DNA of 38,233 nt from Saccharofermentans sp. (GCA_024695565.1 JAILHX010000035.1:1-38233); one strand, 5' to 3'. Numbered from the stretch's first letter, positions 1 through 8,188 are shown. The notes: a model not told the origin generated them from the letters alone. A program made the numbers and translations.

Positions 1-65
1 TCTGCAGCGAACTCTGCAAGTTCGGCGCTTTCGAGAATTTGAACGGGGAGGCAATCACATGGTAA
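1..65 (+). CDS. iorA: Indolepyruvate ferredoxin oxidoreductase alpha subunit, C-terminal end (partial)
   Basis: Only the last 20 codons are present, read from base 3 to the TAA at 63-65. The visible tail contains C-S-E-L-C-K-F-G-A-F, which fits the end of a C-terminal 2[4Fe-4S] ferredoxin module as found in IorA, the thiamine-diphosphate subunit that decarboxylates indolepyruvate and other arylpyruvates to arylacetyl-CoA. The reading frame overlaps the iorB start by 7 bases, which is typical of the coupled iorA-iorB pair. The assignment rests on this frame, the cysteine spacing and the neighbour; the catalytic part of the gene lies outside the window. Confidence 0.7.
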   Translation, partial: CSELCKFGAFENLNGEAITW

Positions 66-634
66 CAAGCATAATGATAGTAGGCGTAGGCGGACAGGGT
101 TCGCTTCTCGCAAGTAAGTTATTGGGCAGAGCCGCTATGGACAAGGGCTACGACGTTAAGGTCTCCGAGGTTCACGGAATGAGCCAGAGAGGCGGAAGCG
201 TTGTAACTTACGTTAAGTTCGGTGACAAGGTCAATTCTCCCATCATCGACAAGGGCGAAGCTGATTACATCATCTCTTTCGAGCTCCTGGAAGCTGCAAG
301 ATATGTTGAATTCTTGAAGCCCGGCGGACAGATCGTAACGAACTCACAGCAGATCGATCCTATGCCCGTAATCGCAGGCACAGCCGAGTATCCTTCTGAA
401 CTCATCTCCAAGATGGAAGCAGCAGGTGCCAAGGTTGACGCCATCGACGCTCTCACGATCGCTGAGCAGGCAGGAAACGCTAAGGCTACGAACATCGTGC
501 TCATGGGAGTTTTCTCCAAGTACATCAAAGAGATCAGCAAGGAAGAGTGGGTAAAGGCTGTCGAAGCTTCTGTTCCTGCAAAGTTCCTTGAACTCAACAT
601 GAAGGCCTTCGAAATGGGCCTCGCAGCAGAATAA
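59..634 (+). CDS. iorB: Indolepyruvate ferredoxin oxidoreductase beta subunit
   Basis: This 191-residue protein is the gamma-type (PFOR gamma domain) subunit that partners IorA in oxidative decarboxylation of aromatic 2-oxoacids with ferredoxin and CoA in the cytoplasm. The N-terminus carries the glycine-rich loop V-G-V-G-G-Q-G at residues 8-14, and residues ~36-48 carry the family motif S-E-V-H-G-M-S-Q-R-G-G. Its length is normal for IorB. The ATG at 59 is preceded by GGGAGG at 46-51 and overlaps the stop of iorA, so the two are probably translated together. It is followed within ~20 bases by a thioesterase-like gene, PaaK and an ACT protein, all consistent with aromatic amino acid fermentation. 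Confidence 0.93.
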   Translation: MVTSIMIVGVGGQGSLLASKLLGRAAMDKGYDVKVSEVHGMSQRGGSVVTYVKFGDKVNSPIIDKGEADYIISFELLEAARYVEFLKPGGQIVTNSQQIDPMPVIAGTAEYPSELISKMEAAGAKVDAIDALTIAEQAGNAKATNIVLMGVFSKYIKEISKEEWVKAVEASVPAKFLELNMKAFEMGLAAE

Positions 635-655
635 TTCTTGAACGGTGGGCGACTA

Positions 656-1378
656 ATGAGCTACTGCAGCAGGTGTTTTGAGAGACATGCCATTATCTTT
701 GTAAGCCGTCATGAGAATGGTGCGGACATTGATGAAGGTTTTTGTCTTAAGTGTGCTTATGAATCAGGAATAAGCAGCTTGGAAAAGCAGTTGGCTGCTT
801 CCGGTATAAATGCCGGGAACGTTGACGAGATGAGTGACAAGATTGAGATCAGCATCCTTGAAAACGGTACCGAACCATCTATGTCCGGTTTTTTCCAGTC
901 GCTCGAAAAAACAGAATACAAACCGTTTGTATCGAACCGTGAAAGTAATACAGAAACGAAGAACAAAATGATTGATCTTGAAGCAGTAAGAAAGTTTTTC
1001 GAGGGCGACAAATACGCCACCGAAGCTACAGGTATCGTTATCGAGAAGGCCGAGAAGGGCCACAGCGTTGTAAGTCTTGAACCTGACGGCAGACATCTTA
1101 ATGCCGTTGGCGGACTCATGGGCGCAGTCTATTACACAATGGCTGATTTCGCATTTGCCGTTGCGGAGAACTGCGAGCTTGATTCGGATACCATAACAGT
1201 CACACAGGCAACACAGATGAACTTTTTGAGGTCATGGCACGGCGGCAAGATCATTTGCAAGGCCGATATCGTCAAGGACGGAAGGTTCATCTGTTTATAT
1301 GAGGTCAAAGCTTTCGATACCGAAGGCAAAGAACTCGCTCTGATTATCGTCAACGGTTTTAAGACCGCACGGAAATAA
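656..1378 (+). CDS. Zinc-finger domain fused to PaaI-like hotdog thioesterase
   Basis: The protein has two parts. Residues 1-~60 form a treble-clef-like zinc module with C4-x2-C7 and C30-x2-C33, resembling the N-terminal cysteine module found in clostridial ClpC/McsA-type proteins. Residues ~105-240 are a hotdog fold of the PaaI type, with H-L-N-A-V-G-G-L-M-G and a following Y-Y-T-M-A-D-F-A helix, where PaaI enzymes hold their catalytic Asp/Asn. The expected activity is hydrolysis of phenylacetyl-CoA-like thioesters. I chose the ATG at 656 rather than the TTG at 638, because a GGTGGGCG stretch lies just before it. It sits between iorB and paaK in one operon. The fusion is unusual; the thioesterase role is inference from fold and neighbours, and binding without catalysis is possible. 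Confidence 0.72.
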   Translation: MSYCSRCFERHAIIFVSRHENGADIDEGFCLKCAYESGISSLEKQLAASGINAGNVDEMSDKIEISILENGTEPSMSGFFQSLEKTEYKPFVSNRESNTETKNKMIDLEAVRKFFEGDKYATEATGIVIEKAEKGHSVVSLEPDGRHLNAVGGLMGAVYYTMADFAFAVAENCELDSDTITVTQATQMNFLRSWHGGKIICKADIVKDGRFICLYEVKAFDTEGKELALIIVNGFKTARK

Positions 1379-1400
1379 CCCGCCTAAGGAGGGCACATTT

Positions 1401-2702
1401 ATGATTTGGAACGAAGCAAAGGAGTGCATGTCGCGTGACGAGATCGAAGCGCTGCAGAGCGCAAGACTTGTCAAAGTAGTAAACCGCGTTTACCACAACG
1501 TCGAGTACTACCGCAAGAAGATGCAGGAAGTAGGCCTGGAGCCCGGCGATATCAAGGGAATAGAAGACCTTGATAAACTGCCTTATACCACATACGCGGA
1601 TTTAAGAGACACATACCCTTTTGGTCTGGCAGCTGTTCCGAAGTCAGAGATGGTCCGTGTTCATGCATCCTCAGGTACAACAGGCAAGCCCAAGATTGCC
1701 GTTTACACAAGACGCGATATCGATATCTGGGCTGAGTGCGTAGCAAGATGCCTCTCAATGGCAGGGATCACAAGAGACGATGTCATCCAGGTAGGTTACG
1801 GCTACGGTCTCTTCACGGGCGGCCTCGGTGCTCACTACGGTGCTGAATACCTCGGTGCACTGGTTCTCCCCATGTCCACAGGTAATACACAGAAGCTCAT
1901 CGACATGATGATCGACTGCGACGTTACATCTATCGCATGCACACCTTCTTATCTTCTGCACGTTGCAGAGGATCTCGAGAAGGCAGGCCTCGTAGATAAG
2001 ATCAAGCTCAAGTCCGCTATCTGCGGTGCTGAGCCCTGGACAAACGAGATGCGCGATCAGATGGAAGAAAGACTTCACATCAAGGCATACGACATCTACG
2101 GCCTCACAGAGATGATGGGCCCCGGTGTTGCATGCGACTGCGAATACCATAAGGGTCTTCATATCTGGGAAGATCACTTCCTGCCTGAGATCATCGATCC
2201 TGCCACATTGAAGCAGCTTCCCAAGGGTTCTGACGGCGAGCTCGTCATCACCAACCTCACGAAGGAAGGCATGCCTCTCATCCGTTACAGAACGAAGGAC
2301 CTTACATCTATCGAATACGATAAGTGCGAGTGCGGACGTACAATGGCAAGGATCCAGCGCTTCAGAGGCAGATCCGACGACATGCTCATCATCCGCGGCG
2401 TAAACGTTTTCCCTTCACAGGTAGAGGCTGCACTTCTTACTGTCGAGGGCACAACACCTCACTACATGCTCGTAGTTGACCGTGTTGATAATAACGATAC
2501 TCTTGAAGTTCAGGTTGAAGTCGCAGAGAACGTCTTTACTGACGAGATCAAGTCTTTGGAGAAGCTCTCCAAGGCTGTTCACGATAAGCTTAAGCAGGCA
2601 ATAGGTCTCAACGCAAAGGTCAAGCTCGTTGAGCCCAATGGTCTTGAGCACTTCGACGGCAAGAGTAAGCACGTTACAGACAAGCGTAAACTTTATCAAT
2701 AA
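1401..2702 (+). CDS. paaK: Phenylacetate-CoA ligase
   Basis: This 433-residue AMP-forming ligase activates arylacetates to arylacetyl-CoA, or may run in reverse behind IorAB. The P-loop-like motif S-S-G-T-T-G-K-P-K is near residue 90, the adenylate motif Y-G-L-T-E-M-M-G-P-G near 235, and the hinge region I-R-G-V-N-V-F-P-S-Q near 330. A Cys-rich D-C-E-Y-H and E-C-G-R-T segment is as in other PaaK proteins. Length matches PaaK (~430-440). The start follows AAGGAGG at good spacing. It lies in the same direction between the hotdog protein and a double ACT protein. Substrate range (phenylacetate, indoleacetate or hydroxyphenylacetate) cannot be decided from sequence. Confidence 0.93.
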   Translation: MIWNEAKECMSRDEIEALQSARLVKVVNRVYHNVEYYRKKMQEVGLEPGDIKGIEDLDKLPYTTYADLRDTYPFGLAAVPKSEMVRVHASSGTTGKPKIAVYTRRDIDIWAECVARCLSMAGITRDDVIQVGYGYGLFTGGLGAHYGAEYLGALVLPMSTGNTQKLIDMMIDCDVTSIACTPSYLLHVAEDLEKAGLVDKIKLKSAICGAEPWTNEMRDQMEERLHIKAYDIYGLTEMMGPGVACDCEYHKGLHIWEDHFLPEIIDPATLKQLPKGSDGELVITNLTKEGMPLIRYRTKDLTSIEYDKCECGRTMARIQRFRGRSDDMLIIRGVNVFPSQVEAALLTVEGTTPHYMLVVDRVDNNDTLEVQVEVAENVFTDEIKSLEKLSKAVHDKLKQAIGLNAKVKLVEPNGLEHFDGKSKHVTDKRKLYQ

Positions 2703-2721
2703 TCTATAGGGAGGTATCACT

Positions 2722-3144
2722 ATGTTCGTAAAGCAGATTTCAGTTTTCCTCGAAAACACTGAAGGCAGACTCGATGAGGTCTTGAAGATCCTTGCACAGG
2801 GCGGTATCGACCTTCTCTCTGCAAGCCTTGCAGATACCATGGAATATGGCGTTCTCCGCCTTCTTACCAAGGATCCCGACAAAGCAAAGCAGATCCTTAA
2901 GGAAGCAGGCTTTGCAGCCCGCGTTGATGAAGTAATCGCTGTGGTAGTCCCCGATGCAGTCGGAAGTCTTGCAAAGGTCATCGGCATGATCCACGCTGCT
3001 GGCATCAATATCAGCTATATCTACGGTCTCTCACTTGACGGCGAAGGTGCGCCCATCGCGATCAAGACTGACGACAATGCAAAGGCTGAAGGACTTCTCA
3101 ATGCTGCAGGAGTTAAGACTCTCGGCATGGAAGATCTCCAGTAA
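2722..3144 (+). CDS. Tandem ACT domain protein
   Basis: The 140-residue protein consists of two ACT domains (about residues 4-66 and 71-137) and nothing else. The first begins K-Q-I-S-V-F-L-E-N and the second I-A-V-V-V-P-D-A-V-G-S-L, both with the usual strand-helix pattern and a G/L-rich ligand loop. Stand-alone double ACT proteins often accompany iorAB-paaK clusters and are thought to bind aromatic or branched amino acids. It is the last gene of the cluster: GGGAGG precedes the ATG, the gap to paaK is ~20 bases, and a strong terminator follows 24 bases after the stop. The ligand is not determinable here. Confidence 0.9.
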   Translation: MFVKQISVFLENTEGRLDEVLKILAQGGIDLLSASLADTMEYGVLRLLTKDPDKAKQILKEAGFAARVDEVIAVVVPDAVGSLAKVIGMIHAAGINISYIYGLSLDGEGAPIAIKTDDNAKAEGLLNAAGVKTLGMEDLQ

Positions 3145-3167
3145 TTGACTGAACAATTAAGAATAAT

Positions 3168-3210
3168 GGGGCTGTCTCAAAGAGTTACTGAGACGGCCCC
3201 TTGTTTTTGC
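3168..3210 (+). terminator. Rho-independent terminator of the ior-paaK operon
   Basis: GGGGCTGTCTCA and TGAGACGGCCCC form a near-perfect stem around a 9-base loop, followed by TTGTTTTTG. It starts 24 bases after the stop of the ACT gene. Confidence 0.92.
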
Positions 3211-3258
3211 CTTGGAAGAATTCCGTTGAATTGCTGTCTGCATTTTGTCTTACATTTA

Positions 3259-3328
3259 TCGGCCATTTTGTTAGCTGAAAAGTTGGATTTTGCCAAAATC
3301 CAACTTTTTGTCCAACTTTTTGGCCGCA
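3259..3328. repeat. Nested palindromic element in the intergenic region
   Basis: The 298-base gap between 3145 and 3442 has no convincing gene. In its centre, AAAAGTTGGATTTT (3278-3291) and its exact complement (3295-3308) form a 14-bp stem with a 3-base loop. This sits inside outer arms CGGCCA/TGGCCG at about 3260 and 3321. The motif TGTTAGCT occurs in direct orientation on both sides (~3269 and ~3332). It has no good U-run placement for a terminator and lies beyond the operon terminator, so it resembles a small REP/MITE-like element. Only one copy is visible in the window. Confidence 0.6.
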
Positions 3329-3377
3329 AAATGTTAGCTAAAAAACTGACAGCGCAATTAAGCAAGGCATAGAAAGA

Positions 3378-3410
3378 CAAAAAAGGGCGTATCGATTAGT
3401 GATACACCCT
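3378..3410 (-). terminator. Rho-independent terminator of the zinc-ribbon gene pair
   Basis: On the minus strand GGGTGTATC and GATACGCCC pair around a 7-base loop with one G-U pair and are followed by a run of six T. It lies ~33 bases after the stop of the gene ending at 3443. Confidence 0.88.
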
Positions 3411-3442
3411 CATTGTTGTTATCGAAAACTTTTACCGACCGT

Positions 3443-4012
3443 TCAGTTTGCCGGCGGAGCCTGGATAAGTCTGCCGCAGAAGGGGCATGTGCCCTGCGTG
3501 GAAGCTCTTATCTTGAGGCTTGCAGCGCAGCACGGGCAGCTGACACCGATAAAGGGTTTGTTCTCGGGGATGCCGCCGCCGTTTTCGTAATTCTGGCCGA
3601 TCTTATCAGACAGTAAGTATGCTCTCTGCGAGACGCTGTAATTACAATTGACAAGATATCCTTTGCGGATGGCTTTGTCAGTTGTCTTGATCATTCTTGC
3701 TTCAGACATACCCATCGCTTTGGCAAGATCAGCTACAGGGACAAATCCGTCGGCATCCGCTGTGAAAATATCACTGATCCTTTGGATCATGAGGCTCCGG
3801 ATAAAGCAGATCCAGAAGATTATGAACGGGGTGGTGAATACGAGAGCCAGAAAGATATACGCGATCCTGTAGGTTACGGGATTGGACATTTCTTCGTAAG
3901 CGCTTCTGTCAAATGATATACCCCAGAGCGTGACTGCAGGAAGGAGAAGAAAGCAAGAGATTCCTGCCCAGATACATATTGATAAAGATAGTTTTCTGGC
4001 ATTTCTATACAT
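3443..4012 (-). CDS. Membrane protein with winged-helix-like segment and C-terminal zinc ribbon (copy 2)
   Basis: A 189-residue protein of unknown function. Two hydrophobic helices occupy about residues 10-30 and 48-72. A soluble segment near residues 80-125 (L-A-K-A-M-G-M-S-E-A-R-M-I-K then A-I-R-K-G-Y-L-V-N) looks like a small winged helix. The end carries C-P-C-C and C-P-F-C-G, a zinc ribbon. The gene overlaps the stop of its upstream paralogue by 8 bases (ATGTATAG), so the two are translationally coupled. The shared architecture suggests a tandem duplication forming a hetero-oligomer in the membrane. Binding of nucleic acid or protein by the cytosolic part is a guess. Confidence 0.75.
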   Translation of the reverse strand: MYRNARKLSLSICIWAGISCFLLLPAVTLWGISFDRSAYEEMSNPVTYRIAYIFLALVFTTPFIIFWICFIRSLMIQRISDIFTADADGFVPVADLAKAMGMSEARMIKTTDKAIRKGYLVNCNYSVSQRAYLLSDKIGQNYENGGGIPENKPFIGVSCPCCAASLKIRASTQGTCPFCGRLIQAPPAN

Positions 4013-4556
4013 TTTGATCTTCTCCCTTAAGTCTCATAAACGTTCCGCAGTGAACGCATCTGCCGCCGCCGTTTTTACGGATATTGACTTTTGCTCCGCA
4101 TGAAGGGCAGGCAACTGCCTGGAACTCATTCTCATCCGACAGCAGGTCTACGCGGGCAGCTGTTCTTCCGAGAGTTACGTTGACCATATAATTGCGTTTT
4201 ACAAAGCGCATAAGGTCCTTTATGACCTTAGCTTCGGTAAAGCCTGTCATGGATGCCATGTCAGAGTACATGATGATTCCGTCATGGTCTTCTTCAAAGA
4301 TTGAATTATAGAGTCTGCATCTGGTGAGATTATGAAGGAAGATTGCACGCCAGATAATTATTCCGATCTGAATGATCAGCGAGATAATGAAGAAAGAATT
4401 GAAGAAGATGCGGACTGCCGGAGTGAATACCGGGTCGTCAGCCGTCGTCATCAGTATTAAGAGCAGAACATTGAATATGGCAGGCGCACCGCATATAGCG
4501 ATGATGAAGCCGTTGATTATCTTGGCCGTTGCCAGTTTTGAATTATTAAGATACAT
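4005..4556 (-). CDS. Membrane protein with winged-helix-like segment and C-terminal zinc ribbon (copy 1)
   Basis: This is the first gene of the pair, about 183 residues from the ATG at 4556. That start is preferred over the GTG at 4565 because AGGAG lies eight bases before the ATG and would overlap initiation at the GTG. It has two membrane helices (residues ~15-38 and ~55-75), then the segment S-M-T-G-F-T-E-A-K-V-I-K-D-L and R-N-Y-M-V-N-V, matching the same positions in its neighbour, and a C-terminal C-P-S-C-G-A-K / C-V-H-C-G zinc ribbon. It is driven by a promoter at 4601-4630. Function is unknown. Confidence 0.75.
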   Translation of the reverse strand: MYLNNSKLATAKIINGFIIAICGAPAIFNVLLLILMTTADDPVFTPAVRIFFNSFFIISLIIQIGIIIWRAIFLHNLTRCRLYNSIFEEDHDGIIMYSDMASMTGFTEAKVIKDLMRFVKRNYMVNVTLGRTAARVDLLSDENEFQAVACPSCGAKVNIRKNGGGRCVHCGTFMRLKGEDQNV

Positions 4557-4600
4557 TCCTATCACTCCTATAAAGAACAGAAAACCATTCCCAAGTGTTA

Positions 4601-4630
4601 ATTATACAATCTTTCAAAAAATTTTTACAA
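4601..4630 (-). promoter_or_regulatory. Sigma-A-type promoter for the zinc-ribbon pair
   Basis: On the minus strand TTGTAA (4625-4630) and a perfect TATAAT (4601-4606) are separated by 18 bases. It stands directly after the upstream gene's terminator and ~45 bases before the ATG. Confidence 0.65.
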
Positions 4631-4668
4631 TAAAAAAGGGCCTGCTTCCTTGGCGGAAAGCAAGCCCT
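4631..4668 (-). terminator. Rho-independent terminator of the symporter gene
   Basis: On the minus strand GGGCTTGCTTTCC and GGAAGCAGGCCC pair around a short loop and are followed by TTTTTT. It lies 20 bases beyond the symporter stop codon. Confidence 0.92.
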
Positions 4669-4687
4669 CTAATGATTTTTCAGATTA

Positions 4688-6280
4688 TCAGTTCTCGTCA
4701 GCCGGAGCGTTCTCGGGAAGGGAGTATCTCTTCTCGACTGTAACTGTCTCGTCGTAGCAGGAGAAGATGCCTTCGACCTTTTCCTTCGAGAGCTTAGGGG
4801 TGATAAGGCTTACGAGAGGAACGATGACAAGTCCTGCAAGCATTGTTACTGCACCGGCGTTAATAGGAGATGCAATGAACTTGAAGAACATATTCGCGAT
4901 CGTAAATCCGACACCGAAGATGAAGCATACCCATACGGAGATCTTTGTTGTCTTCTTCCAGTAAAGACCCCAGAGGAACGGTGCGAGGAAAGCTCCTGCG
5001 AGCGCGCCCCATGAATAACCCATGAGCTGGGCGATGAACGTCGGAGGATTAAGTGAAAGGAGAACTGAGACTACAATGAAGAAAACGAGGAGAAGACGCA
5101 TTGTGATGAGCTGTGTCTTTTCTCTCTTCTTTTTGTCTTCGTTCTTCTTAGGCTTGATCTGCTCGATGAGGTCCAATGTAACTGTTGAGCTCGATGTGAG
5201 AACGAGTGAAGACAGTGTGGACATTGAAGCTGAAAGAACAAGAACGATAACGACACCTACGAGGATCGTAGGGAGATTGTCGAGCATTGTGGGGATGATG
5301 GAGTCGAACATGACGGAACCATCTTCCTTATAGATAGCGGGATTATTGCTGTAAAGTCTTGCAAAACCGCCGAGGAAGTAGCAGCCGCCTGCTACGATGA
5401 ATGCAAAGATCGTGGAGATAACGGTTCCTGCCTTAACGGACTTCTCATCCTTGATGGCATAGAATTTACCGACCATCTGCGGAAGTCCCCATGTACCGAG
5501 GGAAGTAAGAATGATTACGCCCAAAAGGTTCATCGGGTCAGGTCCGAAGAAGGATGCGAAAATACCCTGTGCGCCGGTCATCTGTGCCGGAATATAGGTA
5601 TCGACAGCGGGATCTACAGGAGTATTCGAGAGTGTTGCGAGTGCTCCGAGGAAACCGCCGTTATTGTTGAGGACCGTAGCGATAACTGCCGTGATACCGA
5701 AGAGCATGATGATGCCCTGAACGAGGTCATTAACAACGGTAGCCATATAGCCGCCGAGGATAACATAGACGCAGGTAAGAGCTGCCATAACGATGATGCA
5801 GATCTTATAGTCGATGTTGAATGCCATGTTAAAGAGTCTGGACAGACCGTTATATACGGATGATGTATAAGGGATAAGGAAGATGAAGGAAATAAGGGCA
5901 GCTGCGATACGGAGCGCCTTGCTGTCGAATCTCTTGCCGAAGAAGTCAGGCATTGTCTTGGAGCTTAAGTGCTTTGTCATGACTCTGGTTCTTCTGCCCA
6001 ATACGATCCACGCGAGAAGTGAACCGATAACTGCGTTTCCGATACCGATCCATGTCGATGCGACACCGTATTTCCAGCCGAACTGTCCTGCATATCCGAT
6101 GAATACTACCGCAGAAAAGTAGGAAGTACCGTAACCGAAAGCCGTGAGCCAGGGACCTGCATTTCTGCCGCCCAATACGAAGCCCTCTACGCTGTTTGCC
6201 TTTTTACGCGTGTAAAGACCGATTCCGATCATGACAGCGAAAAAGACAACAAGAAAGATGATCTTGATTGCCAAATCCAT
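4688..6280 (-). CDS. Sodium:solute symporter (SSS/PutP family)
   Basis: A ~530-residue integral membrane protein with about 13 hydrophobic segments, the size of PutP-type sodium symporters. The N-terminus reads Y-T-R-K-K-A-N-S-V-E-G-F-V-L-G-G-R, the conserved first cytoplasmic loop of the family, followed by F-G-Y-G-T-S-Y-F-S-A and later G-G-Y-M-A-T-V-V-N-D-L-V-Q-G. I use the ATG at 6280, preceded by GTGAGGG at good spacing, instead of the TTG at 6316. The next gene upstream on the same strand is an acyl-CoA ligase, but a terminator separates them. A carboxylate substrate for that ligase is a plausible guess; proline or another solute is equally possible. Confidence 0.88.
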   Translation of the reverse strand: MDLAIKIIFLVVFFAVMIGIGLYTRKKANSVEGFVLGGRNAGPWLTAFGYGTSYFSAVVFIGYAGQFGWKYGVASTWIGIGNAVIGSLLAWIVLGRRTRVMTKHLSSKTMPDFFGKRFDSKALRIAAALISFIFLIPYTSSVYNGLSRLFNMAFNIDYKICIIVMAALTCVYVILGGYMATVVNDLVQGIIMLFGITAVIATVLNNNGGFLGALATLSNTPVDPAVDTYIPAQMTGAQGIFASFFGPDPMNLLGVIILTSLGTWGLPQMVGKFYAIKDEKSVKAGTVISTIFAFIVAGGCYFLGGFARLYSNNPAIYKEDGSVMFDSIIPTMLDNLPTILVGVVIVLVLSASMSTLSSLVLTSSSTVTLDLIEQIKPKKNEDKKKREKTQLITMRLLLVFFIVVSVLLSLNPPTFIAQLMGYSWGALAGAFLAPFLWGLYWKKTTKISVWVCFIFGVGFTIANMFFKFIASPINAGAVTMLAGLVIVPLVSLITPKLSKEKVEGIFSCYDETVTVEKRYSLPENAPADEN

Positions 6281-6340
6281 GTAAATGCCCTCACTTCTTG
6301 CTTCTTCCACCCTCAAAATGATAAGAAGCGTTTTTAATCA

Positions 6341-6377
6341 AAAAATAAGCCTTGTGTCTAAAATGAACACAAGGCTT
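6341..6377 (-). terminator. Rho-independent terminator of the acyl-CoA ligase gene
   Basis: On the minus strand AAGCCTTGTGT and ACACAAGGCTT form an 11-bp stem with a 9-base loop, followed by ATTTTTT. It begins a few bases after the ligase stop. Confidence 0.92.
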
Positions 6378-6382
6378 ACATT

Positions 6383-8020
6383 TTAAGACTGATTTTCCTG
6401 TTCTACAAGTCTTTCTGCACCATATCTCTTACGGAGAACGGGTTTTTCGATCTTACCTGTAGCATTTCTCGGTACGTCTGCCAGGATTATCTGCTTCGGT
6501 CTCTTGTAACGCGGGAGCTGTGTGCAGAACTTCTCGAGTTCTTCCACTGTGCAGTTGCTGCCGGGTTCGACCTCAACGATAGCACCTGTGATCTCACCGA
6601 GTCTCTTGTCGGGGAGACCGATAACTGCGACGTCCTTGACCTTAGGATATTCCTGGAGGAAGTTCTCGATCTCAACAGGGTAGATGTTCTCACCGCCGCT
6701 GACGATAACGTCCTTCTTACGGTCAACGAGGAAGTAGAAGCCGTCTTCATCCTGGCGCGCCATGTCGCCTGTGAAAAGCCAGCCGTCTCTTAATGTTTCC
6801 TTCGTTGCTTCTGGATTTCTATAGTATTCGAGCATTACGCCGGGACCCTTGACACAGAGCTCGCCGACCTCGCCCTGAGGAACGATGTTGCCTTCTTCGT
6901 CAACGATCTTGCACTCCCAACGGTAACCGGGAACGCCGATGGCGCCGACCTTGTGAGTGTTTTCAAGACCTAAGTGAACACAGCCTGGACCGGTTGATTC
7001 GGAGAGACCGTAGTTCGTGTCGTACTGATGGTTAGGGAAGTAATCCTTCCAGTGACGGATCAGTGACGGAGGTACGGGCTGTGCGCCGATGTGCATAAGA
7101 CGCCACTGGTCGAGCTTGTAATCGGAGAGCTTCAATTCGCCTCTGTCCAATGCATCGAGGATGTCCTGGGCCCACGGTACGAGAAGCCATACGATAGTGC
7201 ACTGCTCGTCGGATGCTGCCTTCAGGATGACCTCAGGCTTGGTTCCCTTGAGGAGGACTGCCTTGCTGCATGTCCACAAAGAACCCATCCAGTGGAACTT
7301 GGCGCCTGTGTGATAGAGAGGCGGGATACAGAGGAAGCAGTCGTTCTTGCCTGTCTCATGGTGGATAGCTTCCATCTCGGCAGCCTGTGTAAGGCTTCTG
7401 TGAGGATGAAGGATCGCCTTCGGGAATCCTGTAGTACCTGATGAGAAGTAGATAGCTGCATAGTCTTCTTCTGTAAGTTCGATGTAGGGATCTCTGCTGG
7501 AATAGTCAGCAACCTGCTGCCAGTAGTTCTCTGCGAACTCGGGAGCCTGGCCGTCACCTACATAGAGAAGGAGTCTGTCTTTTGCAAGTTCTTCTGCGTT
7601 GATATTAAGTCTGTCTACGAATTCCGAACCGAAGAACATAACGGAGATCTCGGCCAGATCCGCGCAGTAAGATATCTCGTTAGCTGTATATCTGAAGTTG
7701 AAGGGAACCGCGATAGCGCCTGTCTTCAGGATACCGAAGTAGATGGGCAGCCACTCGAGGCAGTTGAACATAAGGATAGCAACCTTATCGCCCTTCTTGA
7801 TCCCGCGTCCTAAAAGCATGTTTGATACTCTGTTGGACTTCTCGTCGAAGATCTGCCATGTGATCTCGTGACGGTAAGGCATAGCCTTGGTCTGCTGAAC
7901 AAGATCGTATTCTTTGAACGAGATCTTCCTCGTATCTTCCATTGCAGGGTTGAGCTCTACGAGAGCTACTTCGTCGCCGTACTCTTTGGCATTGCGTCTC
8001 AACAAATCTGTTACAGGCAT
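6383..8020 (-). CDS. AMP-dependent acyl-CoA synthetase/ligase
   Basis: A 545-residue ANL-superfamily enzyme that adenylates a carboxylate and transfers it to CoA. Visible motifs are Y-F-S-S-G-T-T-G-F-P-K (A3, near residue 192), Y-G-L-S-E-S-T-G-P-G (A5), G-W-L-F-T-G-D-M (A7), D-R-K-K-D-V-I-V-S-G-G-E-N-I-Y-P (A8 hinge) and R-N-A-T-G-K-I-E-K with the catalytic lysine (A10). Length agrees with FadD/long-chain or aryl acid ligases. The ATG follows AGGGAGG, and a promoter with 17-bp spacing lies at 8066-8094, so it is monocistronic. The substrate is not determinable; proximity to the aryl-CoA cluster is suggestive only. Confidence 0.9.
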   Translation of the reverse strand: MPVTDLLRRNAKEYGDEVALVELNPAMEDTRKISFKEYDLVQQTKAMPYRHEITWQIFDEKSNRVSNMLLGRGIKKGDKVAILMFNCLEWLPIYFGILKTGAIAVPFNFRYTANEISYCADLAEISVMFFGSEFVDRLNINAEELAKDRLLLYVGDGQAPEFAENYWQQVADYSSRDPYIELTEEDYAAIYFSSGTTGFPKAILHPHRSLTQAAEMEAIHHETGKNDCFLCIPPLYHTGAKFHWMGSLWTCSKAVLLKGTKPEVILKAASDEQCTIVWLLVPWAQDILDALDRGELKLSDYKLDQWRLMHIGAQPVPPSLIRHWKDYFPNHQYDTNYGLSESTGPGCVHLGLENTHKVGAIGVPGYRWECKIVDEEGNIVPQGEVGELCVKGPGVMLEYYRNPEATKETLRDGWLFTGDMARQDEDGFYFLVDRKKDVIVSGGENIYPVEIENFLQEYPKVKDVAVIGLPDKRLGEITGAIVEVEPGSNCTVEELEKFCTQLPRYKRPKQIILADVPRNATGKIEKPVLRKRYGAERLVEQENQS

Positions 8021-8065
8021 TATTATTCCTCCCTTGCTCTATTCTTCTGAATAAAGCCAAAGACA

Positions 8066-8094
8066 ATAATATCATCGCAGCCGATGTTCGTCAA
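8066..8094 (-). promoter_or_regulatory. Sigma-A-type promoter of the acyl-CoA ligase gene
   Basis: On the minus strand TTGACG (8089-8094) and TATTAT (8066-8071) are separated by exactly 17 bases, ~45 bases before the ATG. A TATAAT at 8151-8156 on the plus strand may serve the divergent ABC genes, but no good -35 is visible for it. Confidence 0.72.
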
Positions 8095-8188
8095 AAAATA
8101 AATAATAAATATAGATTCTCTTTTTAATACAAATTTCAACTTGTGTGTTTTATAATAGAGTGTCTTATCGTTTCGGGAGGAAGATCCT

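Noticed and set aside
3145..3372. Open frame right after the ACT gene
   Set aside because: It begins at the stop of the ACT gene, runs through the terminator and the palindrome, and has no start signal.
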